Positions 23,946-34,669 of a stretch of DNA of 64,000 nucleotides are shown here, one piece after another. How positions within the stretch are numbered: position 1 is the stretch's first letter; the number at the start of each line of letters is the position of its first letter. The notes under the pieces were generated by a model, which was not told the origin of the DNA, made no database searches, and saw only the letters and a list, made by a program, of their open reading frames with translations. Source of the DNA: Hyphodiscus hymeniophilus (lineage: Eukaryota > Ascomycota > Leotiomycetes > Helotiales > Hyphodiscaceae); contig VNKQ01000016.1 in the NCBI GenBank assembly GCA_016508695.1, forward strand, positions 62,001 through 126,000, read 5' to 3'. The translations under genes and the position numbers were made by a program.

Positions 23946-26355
23946 TCATGCCGGATTGTTCTTCTGCCTCTTCCCTCCTATTCTCGGGCTAGGTTTGACA
24001 GTGGCCTTAGCTTGAGTTCCATTGACCTGGTTCTCCGCTTCATCCTTCACGGTACTAGGTCTCCTCCTTTTGTTACTCGTATTGGGGCTTGTATTAGCAC
24101 TTGGCCCGCTCGAACTTGTTCCATGTTGACTTTGCTGCAGTTGCATCCCTGGAGCTTGAGCCGGGCTACTGATATGCGGCGAACCATCTGGCAGCTGGAG
24201 ATGGGCTGCGACGGGAGAAGCACCTATTGCAAAGTTAGAGATGCCCGGTGTCCGTGGGCCAGGAGGAATTTGACCTTGAGCGTTGGGATTATTGCCATTC
24301 TGTGCTACTGAGGACACATAAGTGTCAAGAGCAGTGTATGGCGTTAATGTTGTATTTGAGTGAGAATAGTTGAACAAAGGGTTCATTTGACCCATTACTT
24401 CGGCAAGCTGATGGATGTCAGTTATGAAACTATGTCACAAGCACGGGACTAACCTCGAGAAATTGGAACACGGATGGCGTGATGCCCATGTTGGGCTTGA
24501 TTTTGGACCGAGGGATATCGATCTCAGGAGGTGGTTGCGGTGGCGATTTCATAGGCTTCGCTTTCTTCTTGTTCATTTCAGGAGACTGTTTGCCGTCTGG
24601 CAAAGCATTGATCTTTTGCCATTCTTTCCCCCACTCATGCAGAGGCCTCGCAGCTTCGACAACCTTTGTAAGTGGTAAGTACTCGTCATGGCTACTCGTA
24701 ACAAACTCAAGAAGCTCTATCTTTTGCTCGGCATCAAAATGAGCCCTCAACGTTCCACTTGCAATTAACTGGTAGCGTCAGCAAGATGAATCCAATCGCA
24801 CACCCGGGTACTTACATGTGATCCATTATCAAACCAATATACAAAACTTGACTTCTGACTCTCGATATAATGGCCGTTGTTCGGTAGCTCCTTCTCGGTG
24901 CCCTTTTCCGTAATCATTTGTATATTCTTAATTCCGCTTTCAAAATGCGTGTGGAAATACCTCGCCAATGCAGGAAACGTGATCTCGTATTGTTTGTTCA
25001 TTGTCTCATCCACGATCCAGACCGAATGCCGTAAAACACCTCTGGGTGAAAAGAACCGATCCACGAAAGCCAACCAATAATTCAGATCATCTCTTTGTTT
25101 CATTCCCTGTGCAGCCAATCGTTGAGCGCCATTGGCCATGTATGCTTGTAGTGGTTTCGAGCTTACTGCAAAGCTGCTTAGATGGTCACCGAATTGCATT
25201 AATCTCATAAGACATTGTCCCTTGAGCTTGTCTCCTTGTCTTTGCTGCTGCTGCTGCTGTTGTAGCATGGCGGCTGCGACAGCAGCTTGTGGCGGCATTC
25301 CCCCTTGCTGTTGTTGACCTTGGGGTTGATGTTGCTGAGGTTGAGCCTGAGAGTTCTGTTGGGGCGGCTGACCTTGAGGCTGAGGCTGTTGTTGGCCTTG
25401 GGCCTGTTGGGCAGCTGCAGCTGCTTGAGCTTGCGCTTGATGCTGGGCTTGTTGCGCAGCAACCATTTGAGCTTGTTGTAGATTTGCTAACTGCTGCGGA
25501 TTCATCTGACCCTGCTGTCCGGGATTTCCCCCTTGTCCCTGCTGCTGCTGTAAAGCCATCTGTTGTGCCATCATCTGTTGTTGGTGCTATTAAGAATCAG
25601 TTTAAGTTCGCCCGGATGAGGCATTGTGAAAGCCCGGAGCTGCTTACTGCCTGTTGAGCATGTTGTTGAGCCTGCTGCTCTTGCGCTTGTAAATTGTGCT
25701 GTGCAGCTTGTTGCGCTTGTTGAAGATGTTGTGGTAAATTTACTGATCTCGCCATGGGACCACCACGCATTGCCGCAAACTGAGCTTGTGTCATCTGTCC
25801 CATCCCATTTGGCATTCCTGCTATTGGCATCCCATTGTATTGTGAAGCCACCATGGCCTGGCGAGCAGCTTGCTGCTGCCTTTGGTGTTGTATTATTTGC
25901 TGTTGCTGTAGTTGTTGCAATTGGGGATTATTCGCGACTAAATTTAGAATTTTAAGTTGTCAGCAATCGGCCCGTGAAAGTCGTGGAATATTCAGGCCGA
26001 AATGCGGCACAACCCAGTAGTGGGAACAATATATTAGAAACGTACACATTGCCTGTTGTTGGTACATTTGCGCTTGCTGCTGTGCTTGTCCGGGGTTCAG
26101 ATGTTGCAAAGCATGCGCACTCGGTCCTCCAGCTCCTGGTGGCATTCCACCCATCATGGCTCCTGCTTGGCTCACCTGAGGTCCGCCAGGTCCTGAAACT
26201 CCCATATGCATTTGCTGTGGCATTCCTGGTTGACCTGGAAGCTGCTGTCCTGGATTATGGGGTACGCCCGCCATAGGATGACCTTGAGGTACACCTGGGT
26301 GCTGCTGAATCCCACCAGGATGTGGTGAGTATGGTTGAGCCAGACTGGTCATCAT
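23946..26355 (-). CDS. ptaB: LIM-domain-binding protein homologue (PtaB-like co-regulator)
   Basis: Five exons: 26355-26046, 25937-25648, 25586-24816, 24768-24454 and 24407-23946, giving 715 aa. Every intron has a GTA/GTT donor and an AG acceptor and keeps frame. The first ~290 residues are Gln-, Gly- and Pro-rich, with long mixed Gln/Ala/Met tracts. The LDB/NLI-type domain follows from about residue 310 (KGQCLMRLMQFGDHLSSF, then WIVDETMNKQYEITFPALAR, SSFVYWFDNGSHLIASGTLR). A basic tail with KRRRPSTVKDE and GGKRQKNN probably serves nuclear import. The family relatives are Aspergillus PtaB, Saccharomyces and Candida Mfg1 and S. pombe Adn proteins, which partner SomA/Flo8-type factors in adhesion, conidiation and filamentous growth. 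The symbol is by analogy. Confidence 0.85.
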
Positions 26356-28917
26356 GTTGCGGAATATCTACTACCCACAAAGTGGATATCGAAGTACACC
26401 AGTCCTACACGCAAACATGCGACGACCGAGGATGAAGCCCTCCGTCGTAGACCAAATCCGCACAATCCCAGGTATGTCGCGTTCGTCGCCGAGTATATGC
26501 TGGTAAATTCGTGTGCCAATTGCCACTTTTAAATTTTGAGGACCTTGAGGAATTGCCGTGAGCTGGCAAGTATGTATTGTGTCGTCGCGGCAAGGTATAG
26601 GCTGAATCGAGTCGCACAAAACTGTTTTGCAGAGGGTTATCTCGACAGGAATCTGCAGATGTTCTTGGATCTGAACACCCGTGGGGCCTTTGCGCGAGAC
26701 TGTGGAAATGTTGTCGCAATAGTGAAGTAGGACGTACAAGAGCCAGGCGGAACGGAAAGGTCTCGGCAGATGGCTTGCTGGAGTGCAAGAGCCGTGTCGC
26801 AATCCCTCAACCGGCCGATATGTAATCGGCAACGGTGATGGCGAACCCCCAAATTCGTTCGGTCGGTCGCAGGCGCATTCGAAGATTCGAGGTATTGAAT
26901 AGATCCGGAGATATATGAGGATCCTTGCGACGCAGATGGACGGTCGAGTGAGCCCTGTCAAGAGGTAAAGTCGGGGCGCTGCTGCAACAACATGAAAAGG
27001 AGTTTGCTGAAACCGAACGAAGGGACAAAGTGCGCGGAATAGGAGTGACGAATTGAACGCAGCGAAAGTAGGGCTTCGGATGATGTATCCAAAGACGAAT
27101 CAATAGGAGCTATTCACAATCTCTCACAGCTGCTGGTCTGCATTGTCGTCGGGGTGCCGTTGACTTTGGAAGATAGGCGGCGGCATGGCATGTCCTAAGA
27201 AATGGCACGGCTGGGGGACCGAAAGCTGGGAAAGGATCATCCGCCCAACGATCCAGCAAGATCACGTGCACAGAGCCACTAGCCCTCCCTAGCGTCAAAT
27301 GCCGACCTCAAATAATTTTCAAAGGCGAGAGCTTCGTTTTTTCTTCTCCTGCAACCTTGCCACAGATTATCTCACAACCACCACTGTTGGAGATGCATTG
27401 CATACTCTCGTGCTGCTTCTCGAAAGGCTCGGAGTATCCATTCCTCTAGCTCCGGTAGCTGGACGACCTCCAGTGGTGATGTGGGAAGAGTTTGGAGAGG
27501 CTTCTTTTGCCACGGCTCATAACTTTTCCACCTTCGACGTTCCCCGACCTGACAATGGTATGCTTCCCTTCTGTTCTGGGTCAATCTCCTCGCGCTCCTG
27601 CTATGATGACAATTCATAAACTACTTCTTTTCCCAACTAATTCGACCATGTTGAAATTTATGCTGTTCGGGCTTTCCATACGTGGGCTGCTTGTTACTTG
27701 CCAGTACAACTTGTCTGAGCTTTACACTGTCATGAAAAACAAAGCTATATCATCAGTATTAGTCGATGCTAACATACGAAAGTGTTTCTAGATCTCTTCT
27801 TTCACGTCATCGACTGCTCGCTGAACACTTGGCTCCGTATGAAGTTGTTGTCCGGGCATTTGTTGGCCTAACCTTTCCGCCTCGACGCCCAAAACGCGCC
27901 GCAACTCTACTCGGAAGCTGCTTCGCAACTAATTACCAGGACACGCATCCTGCATACTTCCCAGAGGTCAGTCCAAACATCTCATACTCCTTCAATCCCC
28001 AGCTTCACATGATGAAACACATACCACATTCGCAGTTTTCACTCGAGCCCATAACCGAACCTAACCTTGGGCATATGAGAGCGCATTCTTCCTTGGATGT
28101 CTGATTGAAGTACCCTCCCTTCATATAGCACTTTGTGTATAAATTGTCGAGTTCTCGCTAACTTGTTGGGGATGAAGACAGCTACCATACATATCTCTGG
28201 GCATTATATCAGGTACTCGAAAGCAGAATTGCGGTTCACCTACTCTTGAAGCTTGTTGGAGCGATTCATTGTAGACAGACCTGTGCATATGCGGTTCTAT
28301 AGCATGAGATTTCAAATTCAATTAAGCTCGGTCGAAGGTGTTCTAGACTAGCCCCGAGTGATTTCCGTCCACATTCGCAGCTGCGCTTGTCTTACTTGTT
28401 TCTCCCTTCTCCCCCGCTTTGCCTGACTTTAGTTACGGGTACTCAATTCGTTGGCACCGGCAGTTTCCGACGAAGCGGCTTCATACAATCCCAGATGACG
28501 GTCGAGAGCAAGAAAAGATCAGCGAGGCTGGAAATACCTAATAAAAGTATAGTTCCTATTATCAGGAGTGAGATATAGTCCATTACATCGATCTACGCTC
28601 AGCCCTCGACCTGATCAATCAATGCACCAGATGGTTCCTACTTGCTCATGTCAGCTCGCCACGCCTCTTGTGTCACATTCCAACCTCTGATAGGCTAAGG
28701 CATTCCAAATAACCCTCAGCCTTGTCCTACATAGGTAGATGAGATCCAGACGAACACAACCTTTGCTGACATCCAAATTCCACCAATTCTCCCGACTGAT
28801 GTCAACCTCTTTGTTGCTTGCTATTTCTTCTTTCTCCCTTCTGTCATAGGTAACAACCTGCCAGCTCGTTGTCTCGAGTGTTCTAGTCCACGTGCAGATC
28901 CTCTCCAACCAGACATA
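26356..28917. other. Divergent intergenic region, 2.6 kb
   Basis: A long gene-free stretch upstream of the PtaB-like gene and of the NmrA-like gene. Developmental regulators in filamentous fungi often have long leaders and promoters, which may explain the size. Overlapping short frames on both strands (for instance 26961-26371 minus, 27299-27619 plus, 27766-28104 plus) show no family resemblance. The stretch 28,380-28,900 has the CT-rich look of a promoter of the plus-strand gene. Confidence 0.4.
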
Positions 28918-30267
28918 ATGAGGCGCACCGTCCTTGTCGCAGGCGCAACAGGCAAACAAGGCCGCGCTTTAATTCGCGCTCTCCTTCAACCTACCAGTCA
29001 CGATACCAAGCAGGAATCATCTGTTACATACCATATCCTCGCCTTAACACGTTCCGCCTCCTCACCCGCGGCACAGTCGCTGCTATCAACCTACAGCTCC
29101 GTAAATATCACACTTGTGCAAGGTAATCTGGACGATACCTCGTCCATCACCCCAATATTCGAAAATGCAAAGCCTGGGTCGGATTCCATATGGGGCGTCT
29201 TTGCAGTCCTCGCGTTTCCCGGTTTGGGCGCAAAAGCAGACGGAGAGGAGCGGCAGGGGAAATTCCTAGCTGATATTGCACTGGAGTATGGGGTGCAGGC
29301 GTATGTGTATTCCTCGTCTTTGAGGGCGGGGCCGAAGTTCGAGGACCAGCTTGATTCGAAACTTAGTCAGAAGGCGAAGAGGAATGTAGAGCTTTACTGT
29401 AAGGAGCTTGGGGAGAGAGGCTTGAATTGGATGTTAGTGTGATCTCATCGGTCTCGAGATCTCGATTGGAGAGGGTGTAGAGCTGATTCGTACATAGCAT
29501 TCTGAGACCAGCTTTCTTCATGGAAAATTTTGAGGGAAGTATCGGGAGTGTTGCCGTCAGCATTATGAAGAACGGCCTGAAAGAGGATGCAACGATTGCT
29601 CTAGTCGTAAGTAGAGTGCACCAACCCTGTTGTGGTCAAAACTGATCGCGAACAGGCGAGTGAAGATATCGGAAATGTTGCAGCAGGAGTCTTCAAGGTG
29701 AGTGATCTGGACTCCGCCAATCCTTACATGTCCCCACTCGCTGCATACTTCTGAGTGATTGGGATAAGGTATCGCCTGAGCTTCCCATTTGGAGATTGCT
29801 TCAGCCTTCACCTAGGGATTTTGGCATTTTCTGATATCAACTGGTAGAATCATGAGAAATATCTGTACCAGATTCTTACCCTCACGTCGGAATTCTCAAC
29901 AATGAAACAAATCGAGAAATCATATCGAGAGGCTGCAGGAAAGCCAATACCCGCCATTCCGGGACCTTTGGGTTGGATGTTTCTCAAGATGAATAGAGCG
30001 GCACAAGATCTGTACTGTCCCAGCCCCTCAATGCTACTAGAGTTACTAATTCGTTATGACAGAATCAAAGATGTCGAGCACAACCACGACGCTCGTGCAT
30101 CGGGTGATTATCCTGAACTTGTAGGTGAAATCGCACTTGCGAACTCGGCGTACAAGATGAAGACGTATTACCAATGGGTGAAAGGTGGGAAGGAGGACAA
30201 TGCCGCCGGACAGCAGAAGAACTGGAATCAAGTGTCGCTGTTGAAGTTACTGACTGGAAGGTCGTGA
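28918..30267 (+). CDS. NmrA-like family protein
   Basis: Five exons: 28918-29432, 29498-29606, 29656-29697, 29848-30011 and 30063-30267, giving 344 aa. The third exon is only 42 nt, and the fourth intron is 51 nt, in frame and stop-free. Removing it gives AAQDLIKDVEHNHDARASGDYP, which fits the family, while retention inserts 17 residues. The N-terminus carries the dinucleotide-binding motif VAGATGKQG (about residues 7-15), followed by a Rossmann fold and YVYSSSLRAG. The segment ILRPAFFMENFEG is the typical NmrA/HSCARG signature after the active-site strand. NmrA relatives bind NAD(P) and act either as redox-sensing regulators or as isoflavone-reductase-like enzymes. Target unknown. Confidence 0.85.
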
Positions 30268-30383
30268 GCAAGGTTGAACTTGTATCGTTCAATAATCGAA
30301 TTCATATCCAAAGACTCATGTATACCTCTCCCAGCCTCATATGCTTGCGGAAGCCCCACGTTCCATAAGGTGGCTTCGTAAAT

Positions 30384-32917
30384 TTACACACTCAGCAATA
30401 CGGAATTCTCCCTAGAATTCTCACCCTCTTCTCTTTTCTCGGCATTATCATATACAGCACCTCGTTCAACCAAAAGTTCGACTGTTGATGTACGCCCTTT
30501 TTCCGTTGCTACTTTTAATGCATTCCCATGGTAGCCACCTTGTGCGTTAACATTTGCACCTCGGTCTAGCAAGAGTTCAACTATTGCGGTAACCCCTATT
30601 CTTGACGCTGCTTGTAGTGCATTCCCAAAGAAACCACCTTGTGCGTTTACATTTGCACCTCGGTCTAGCAAGAGTTCAACTGCTGCCTCATTCCCATGTG
30701 ATGACGCTGCTTGTAGTGCGTTCCCATAGGGGCCTCCTTGTGCGTTGACATTTGCACCTCGGTCTAGCAAGAGTTCAACTGCTGCTGCCTCATTCCCTGA
30801 TGATGACGCTGCTTGTAGTGCATTCCCATAGGGGCCTCCTTGTGCGTTGACATTTGCACCTCTGTCTAGCAAGAGTTCAACTATTGCGGTACTCTTTCCA
30901 AATGACGCTGCTTGTAGTGTAGTCCCATAGACACCACCTTGTGCGTTGACATCTGCACCTCGGTCCAGCAAGAGTTCAACTATTGCGGTAAGCCCTGTTG
31001 TTGACGCTGCTTGTAGTGCATTCCCATAAAAGCCACCTTGTGCGTTGATATTTGCACCTCGGTTGATGAGAGACTGGATTGCAACCTCACTGTTGTGACT
31101 AGCTGCTGCCCCCAGTGCGACTTCATATTCTCCTTGGTCGTCGATGTCAGACCCACCGCCCAGTAGCCAGACTGAGAGTTCAAGAGCTCCACACGAAGCT
31201 ACGTAGTAAAGTGGAGACCCTAGTTCGGTGGGTCTTGTGTACTTTCTCCTGGCCCATTCTATGCGCTTCAGAGGATCAGTCATATACATTAAATTGATCA
31301 AGCTTCGCGATCGAGGAGTCAGAAGCTGCGAAACTCTCTCAAGGACATAACGCGGCCATTTTGCTCTGGGTACCTTTTCTAGATGTATATACCAATTATA
31401 CACGACATAATCCCAGATTCCATAGGACCGTATATCGTCTTTTGGAGCTAGGTGTACTTGGCTCATTGATAAATGATAAGCAATGCATGCCTCTGAGATG
31501 TGCAGATGAGATTCGATTGCTGTAGTAGAAAATTTTGCAGCGCGACTTTCAGTAATACGTCGTGAAATCAAGTACTCTTTGATCGAAAAATGTGCAAGTC
31601 TGATCTCAATAACGGGCGGACCCCGTCTGTACCGGTTGTACTTCGTTACGATGCCAGGCAAATACTTTAGCACGTCGTCTGGCGTATTTAGTCTGCTGTC
31701 CGGATCAAAAAGTGGCAATGTCGGCGGCTTGTCCGTCGTGCCTTTGTAGTCCAGGACGAAGATATCGGCAAGCTCGTCCAAAATCAATGGGCGAATTGAA
31801 TATGCTAGCCATTTCAACATACGAGTGACTTCGTCTTGATATCTAGTAGGAACGATGCACAATATTCTCTCGTGTGTGGCATCCAGCCCGATCGGAAGCT
31901 CCTGAAGGGCTTGGCGAATAGCTGACGGGGTTGAATGCTCAGAGAGCATGGCAAATTGAGACGCCACGTACTGGAACCTAATGTATGTCTCGTCAGCCCC
32001 TTTTGGCAGATCGATGGTCTATCTCGGTACACTTGAACGAGTTTGTGCCAAAGAAAATGCGTTTTTCATTAAGACTCAACTTGCTCCAGATGATAAAGGT
32101 CCAAAAGGATGTAAGCAACCCAACTGCGGACTATTCCCGAATAACATGGAGCATTTCAGTAATTGAGACCTCTTGAAGGCTCGAATCCCCGAATGACACA
32201 TCCACACATGTGCGCGAAAACACGGGAACCCTTAAGTAAATTGTCGGCACGCTCTCTGTTGATTTCTGGCACATTCGACATCTTGTTGACCCTATGATTG
32301 GACAAGAAACAAGAAGATGCTTGTATTTGGAACACTTACATGCCATCGGCTTTTTTCACCAGTACATCTCTAGCTTCCAGTTTCATATTTTCTGGCCAAC
32401 CACTGTACTGATATGTGTTGAGCATCCGGTCGATGTATAGGCCAATGTCGTGGTCGACTACGTGTCGCCGAGCATGAGCTGTAAGGTCCATATCAAACTT
32501 GGCTGCTGTTTTAAAGAAAGAATTGGAGGCTATTTCTATGTCTAACTCTCTTCGGCTAGTGCAAAGCATGTGTAAGTTGCTGAGTTCAGACATTTGGATG
32601 CAGCGGATTGCTTCCAAGAGTGTCATTCGGTCTTCTGGATATTCATCTAATGCGTCAATCACCACATAGACGCTCGAAAACCCCCGTATCGTAGCGTAGA
32701 GTGCGTCCAGCAGTATGGAGAGCTCTGGATGTTGCTCTCTCTGTCGGTATTGGTGGAGCGTCTCGACGAGGTCTAGTGTATTTGGTCTACAGCAGTAAAG
32801 CTGTTTGATTAGAGAGCGTAGCATTGCATTCAGATCCGGCTTGTTTTGATCGTCAAATCGAAAGTAGAAGAATGCCAAAGCTATTTGGGGGTTCTTATCT
32901 AGGAATTTTGACAACAT
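30384..32917 (-). CDS. NACHT-ankyrin (NLR-like) protein, 5' truncated
   Basis: Two exons, 32917-32340 and 31977-30384, encode 723 aa from the ATG at 32917. The join gives KKADGMFQYVASQFAMLSE, the usual order after a fungal NACHT module. The visible NACHT part has a sensor-side LAFFYFRFDD strand, the Walker B strand VYVVIDALDEYPE, LHMLCTSRREL and the LIDRML region. The C-terminal half carries ankyrin repeats with the unit GNALQAAS..G..AIVELLLDRGANVNAQGG. What is missing is the Walker A motif and any N-terminal effector domain: upstream of 32917 the frame runs into a stop 12 bases before the ATG and then AT-rich degenerate sequence. The intron (31978-32339, 362 nt) is far longer than the others in this window. 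Intact fungal relatives mediate non-self recognition and cell death; this copy is probably non-functional or split. Confidence 0.75.
30450..31133 (-). repeat. Seven ankyrin repeats of about 99 bp, highly alike
   Basis: Seven consecutive ankyrin units lie in the NLR-like gene. The DNA of the central five is nearly identical over most of the unit (for example GCACCTCGGTCTAGCAAGAG recurs on the plus strand). One unit has an extra codon in a GCAGCAGCA run. Such sameness points to recent duplication or gene conversion among repeats. Confidence 0.85.
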
Positions 32918-33600
32918 GGCCTGTTTCGCCTATCTTACCAGAGACGTCGGTCGGAAATAGTACCTAGGGTTAAGTGAATTTATATCCACTGTAGGATTCT
33001 TGAAGTTACCATAATCTGCTTTAGAACACACTACTTCATCATATGTAGCATAAAATTCTCTACCTAGTGACTTGATAATTACGGCGGATGTCTGGAAGTT
33101 GTTGTACTCTAGATTAAAGAATATCGGTTCGTGATATAACTTAAGATACGCATTAGCCACTATCTCAATGCAATTATACAAAGCAATAGTACAGCGTTGG
33201 ATTCTCCCATTTGGTGACTTTATACCTTAATTACGGCAGACTTACGGAAGTTGTCATACTTTACTTTAGAGGCCATCGGTTCGTGACATGATCATGAGGT
33301 AAACATTATCTACGACCCGCAGTTGAAATCTAAATGGAACATTAGGATGACCTTCATCTCCCAAACTCTACAATGGTCCTTGCCTGTGAGCTTTGTGATA
33401 CTGAGCTTGGCAAGAAACGCTGTATTATAAAATCCCCAAACTCAAAAACGCTCAAGACTTCCGAAGAAGGCACAATTTTTAGGATACAATCATGTCGAAC
33501 TCCGTGAAATAATTTCCGTCTATCCTAATTGAACCTCCCAGTTCCAATCCGAAACTTCCCAGAGAAGCCTTAGACTCCCACCCAGACAACCAGAACAGAA
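32918..33600. other. Gene-poor stretch with three degenerate repeats
   Basis: AT-rich sequence upstream of the truncated NLR-like gene. An open 83-codon minus frame (33181-32930) in the same phase as the NACHT exon ends at a stop 12 bases before its ATG. It shows no P-loop. The stretch holds the imperfect repeat described in the next entry. Confidence 0.45.
33002..33316 (-). repeat. Three imperfect tandem units with a coding-like pattern
   Basis: Anchor GAAGTT occurs at 33002, 33095 and 33247 (plus strand) inside similar surroundings. The second and third units share ATTACGGC, GGAAGTTGT and ATCGGTTCGTGA. Read on the minus strand the units encode related segments, such as YNNFQTSAVI, YGNFKNPTVD and (in another frame) YDNFRKSAVI. 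Differences include many C/T and G/A changes. They look like remnants of a repeat-protein exon. Confidence 0.5.
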
Positions 33601-34230
33601 TCAAGCAAAGCCCGACATATTAGCATCCTCCCCTAGATGCATTCCCTCGAATGCATCACAAACATCCTCCAACCTCCTCTGCTCCACCTTCGCAGTACCC
33701 AGCCTCTTCGAAACAAGGCTTTTCCTCCCGGCAAGCCTTCCTCTGCCTCCTTTCCTAATCGAACTACCTCCAAGACACACAGTGCGCGAGAGGGTTTTCT
33801 CCCGGGCGTGAAGTTGCGTCACTATATCGTTGACGAGGCCATCGAAAGCAGCTTCTTTCGCGGCTAAATTATTCCTCCGGTGTCTGGCGACGCATTCCTC
33901 GAGGGTTTCATCCGGGGGACTTCCAGGAACGGGTTCGGGGCTGATGGCGAGCGCTTCGAGAGTCTTTTGAACCTGCAAGACGGGGTCGACTTCGAGATGT
34001 GGGAGAGGTGCAGTTATGGTAAGTGCTTCGAGAGACTCTTGTTCCTGTAAGACGGGGTCGACTTCGTGATGCGGAAGAGGTGTCATTACCGGTGTCATCT
34101 CGTAGGTGAGTGGAATCATAGGATTTCCGAGATCCAAGTGTGGGATTTGGTTCTGGAGAAGTTTTCGTTTTCGTGCTAGTGCTTTTATGAGGGGGCATGT
34201 TGTGTCGTGGTGGTTTGGGAGAGATGCCAT
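33601..34230 (-). CDS. Hypothetical protein with an internal 23-residue duplication
   Basis: A single-exon frame of 209 aa from an ATG at 34230. Residues about 50-97 contain two copies of a 22-23-residue unit of the form PLPHxEVDPVLQxQxxLEALxI. The second half has a helical stretch (CVARHRRNNLAAKEAAFDGL) and a basic segment, RKGGRGRLAGRKSLVSKR, that could act as a nuclear signal or nucleic-acid-binding patch. I recognise no domain. Similar short, lineage-specific proteins are common in Leotiomycetes. GC content and codon use look normal for the gene-dense part of the window. Confidence 0.6.
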   Translation of the reverse strand: MASLPNHHDTTCPLIKALARKRKLLQNQIPHLDLGNPMIPLTYEMTPVMTPLPHHEVDPVLQEQESLEALTITAPLPHLEVDPVLQVQKTLEALAISPEPVPGSPPDETLEECVARHRRNNLAAKEAAFDGLVNDIVTQLHAREKTLSRTVCLGGSSIRKGGRGRLAGRKSLVSKRLGTAKVEQRRLEDVCDAFEGMHLGEDANMSGFA

Positions 34231-34669
34231 GGTGTTCTTTGGGAAACTTAAAGCGCCGAGGTAATTGACGATGTGTGCGAAAGTATGATTCGATTGTTAA
34301 TGGTTGAAAATCAAATGAATCTTGAGAAGGAAGGCAAGGAGAAATCGAAGGGATGGGGGATTTTGTATGTGTGGGAGATATTGTAACTCGAACTCGGGAT
34401 GAAACTAACTCAGTGCAAATCTAAACGGTGACGGTGTATATTAAAAAGAACTGGGAGGCTTGCTTGCCCTTCATAGTCGAAATCCAAATACTGACGACTA
34501 AAGAACGTAGTTCATTTCATTAGAGCAAACGTTGAAATGCCAAATAGAACTATTTTGGAGGTGCCGAGGTGCCACTGTTCTCCTGGATGTATAAGAAAAA
34601 TAAACGCAGAGGCCTTAGAAAGAATTCTTCTATTCGCTACTCTATCAGCTTCGTCTCGTCCATAGTTCT
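34231..34669. other. Intergenic, promoter of the 209-aa gene
   Basis: About 440 bp between two minus-strand genes. It contains the promoter of the 209-aa gene and the 3' UTR of the aldo-keto reductase. No repeat or RNA gene is seen. Confidence 0.35.

Noticed and set aside
26371..26961. 196-codon minus-strand frame upstream of the PtaB-like gene
   Set aside because: No family resemblance, unusual Arg/Cys/Ile composition and three overlapping frames in the same place; more likely leader or promoter.
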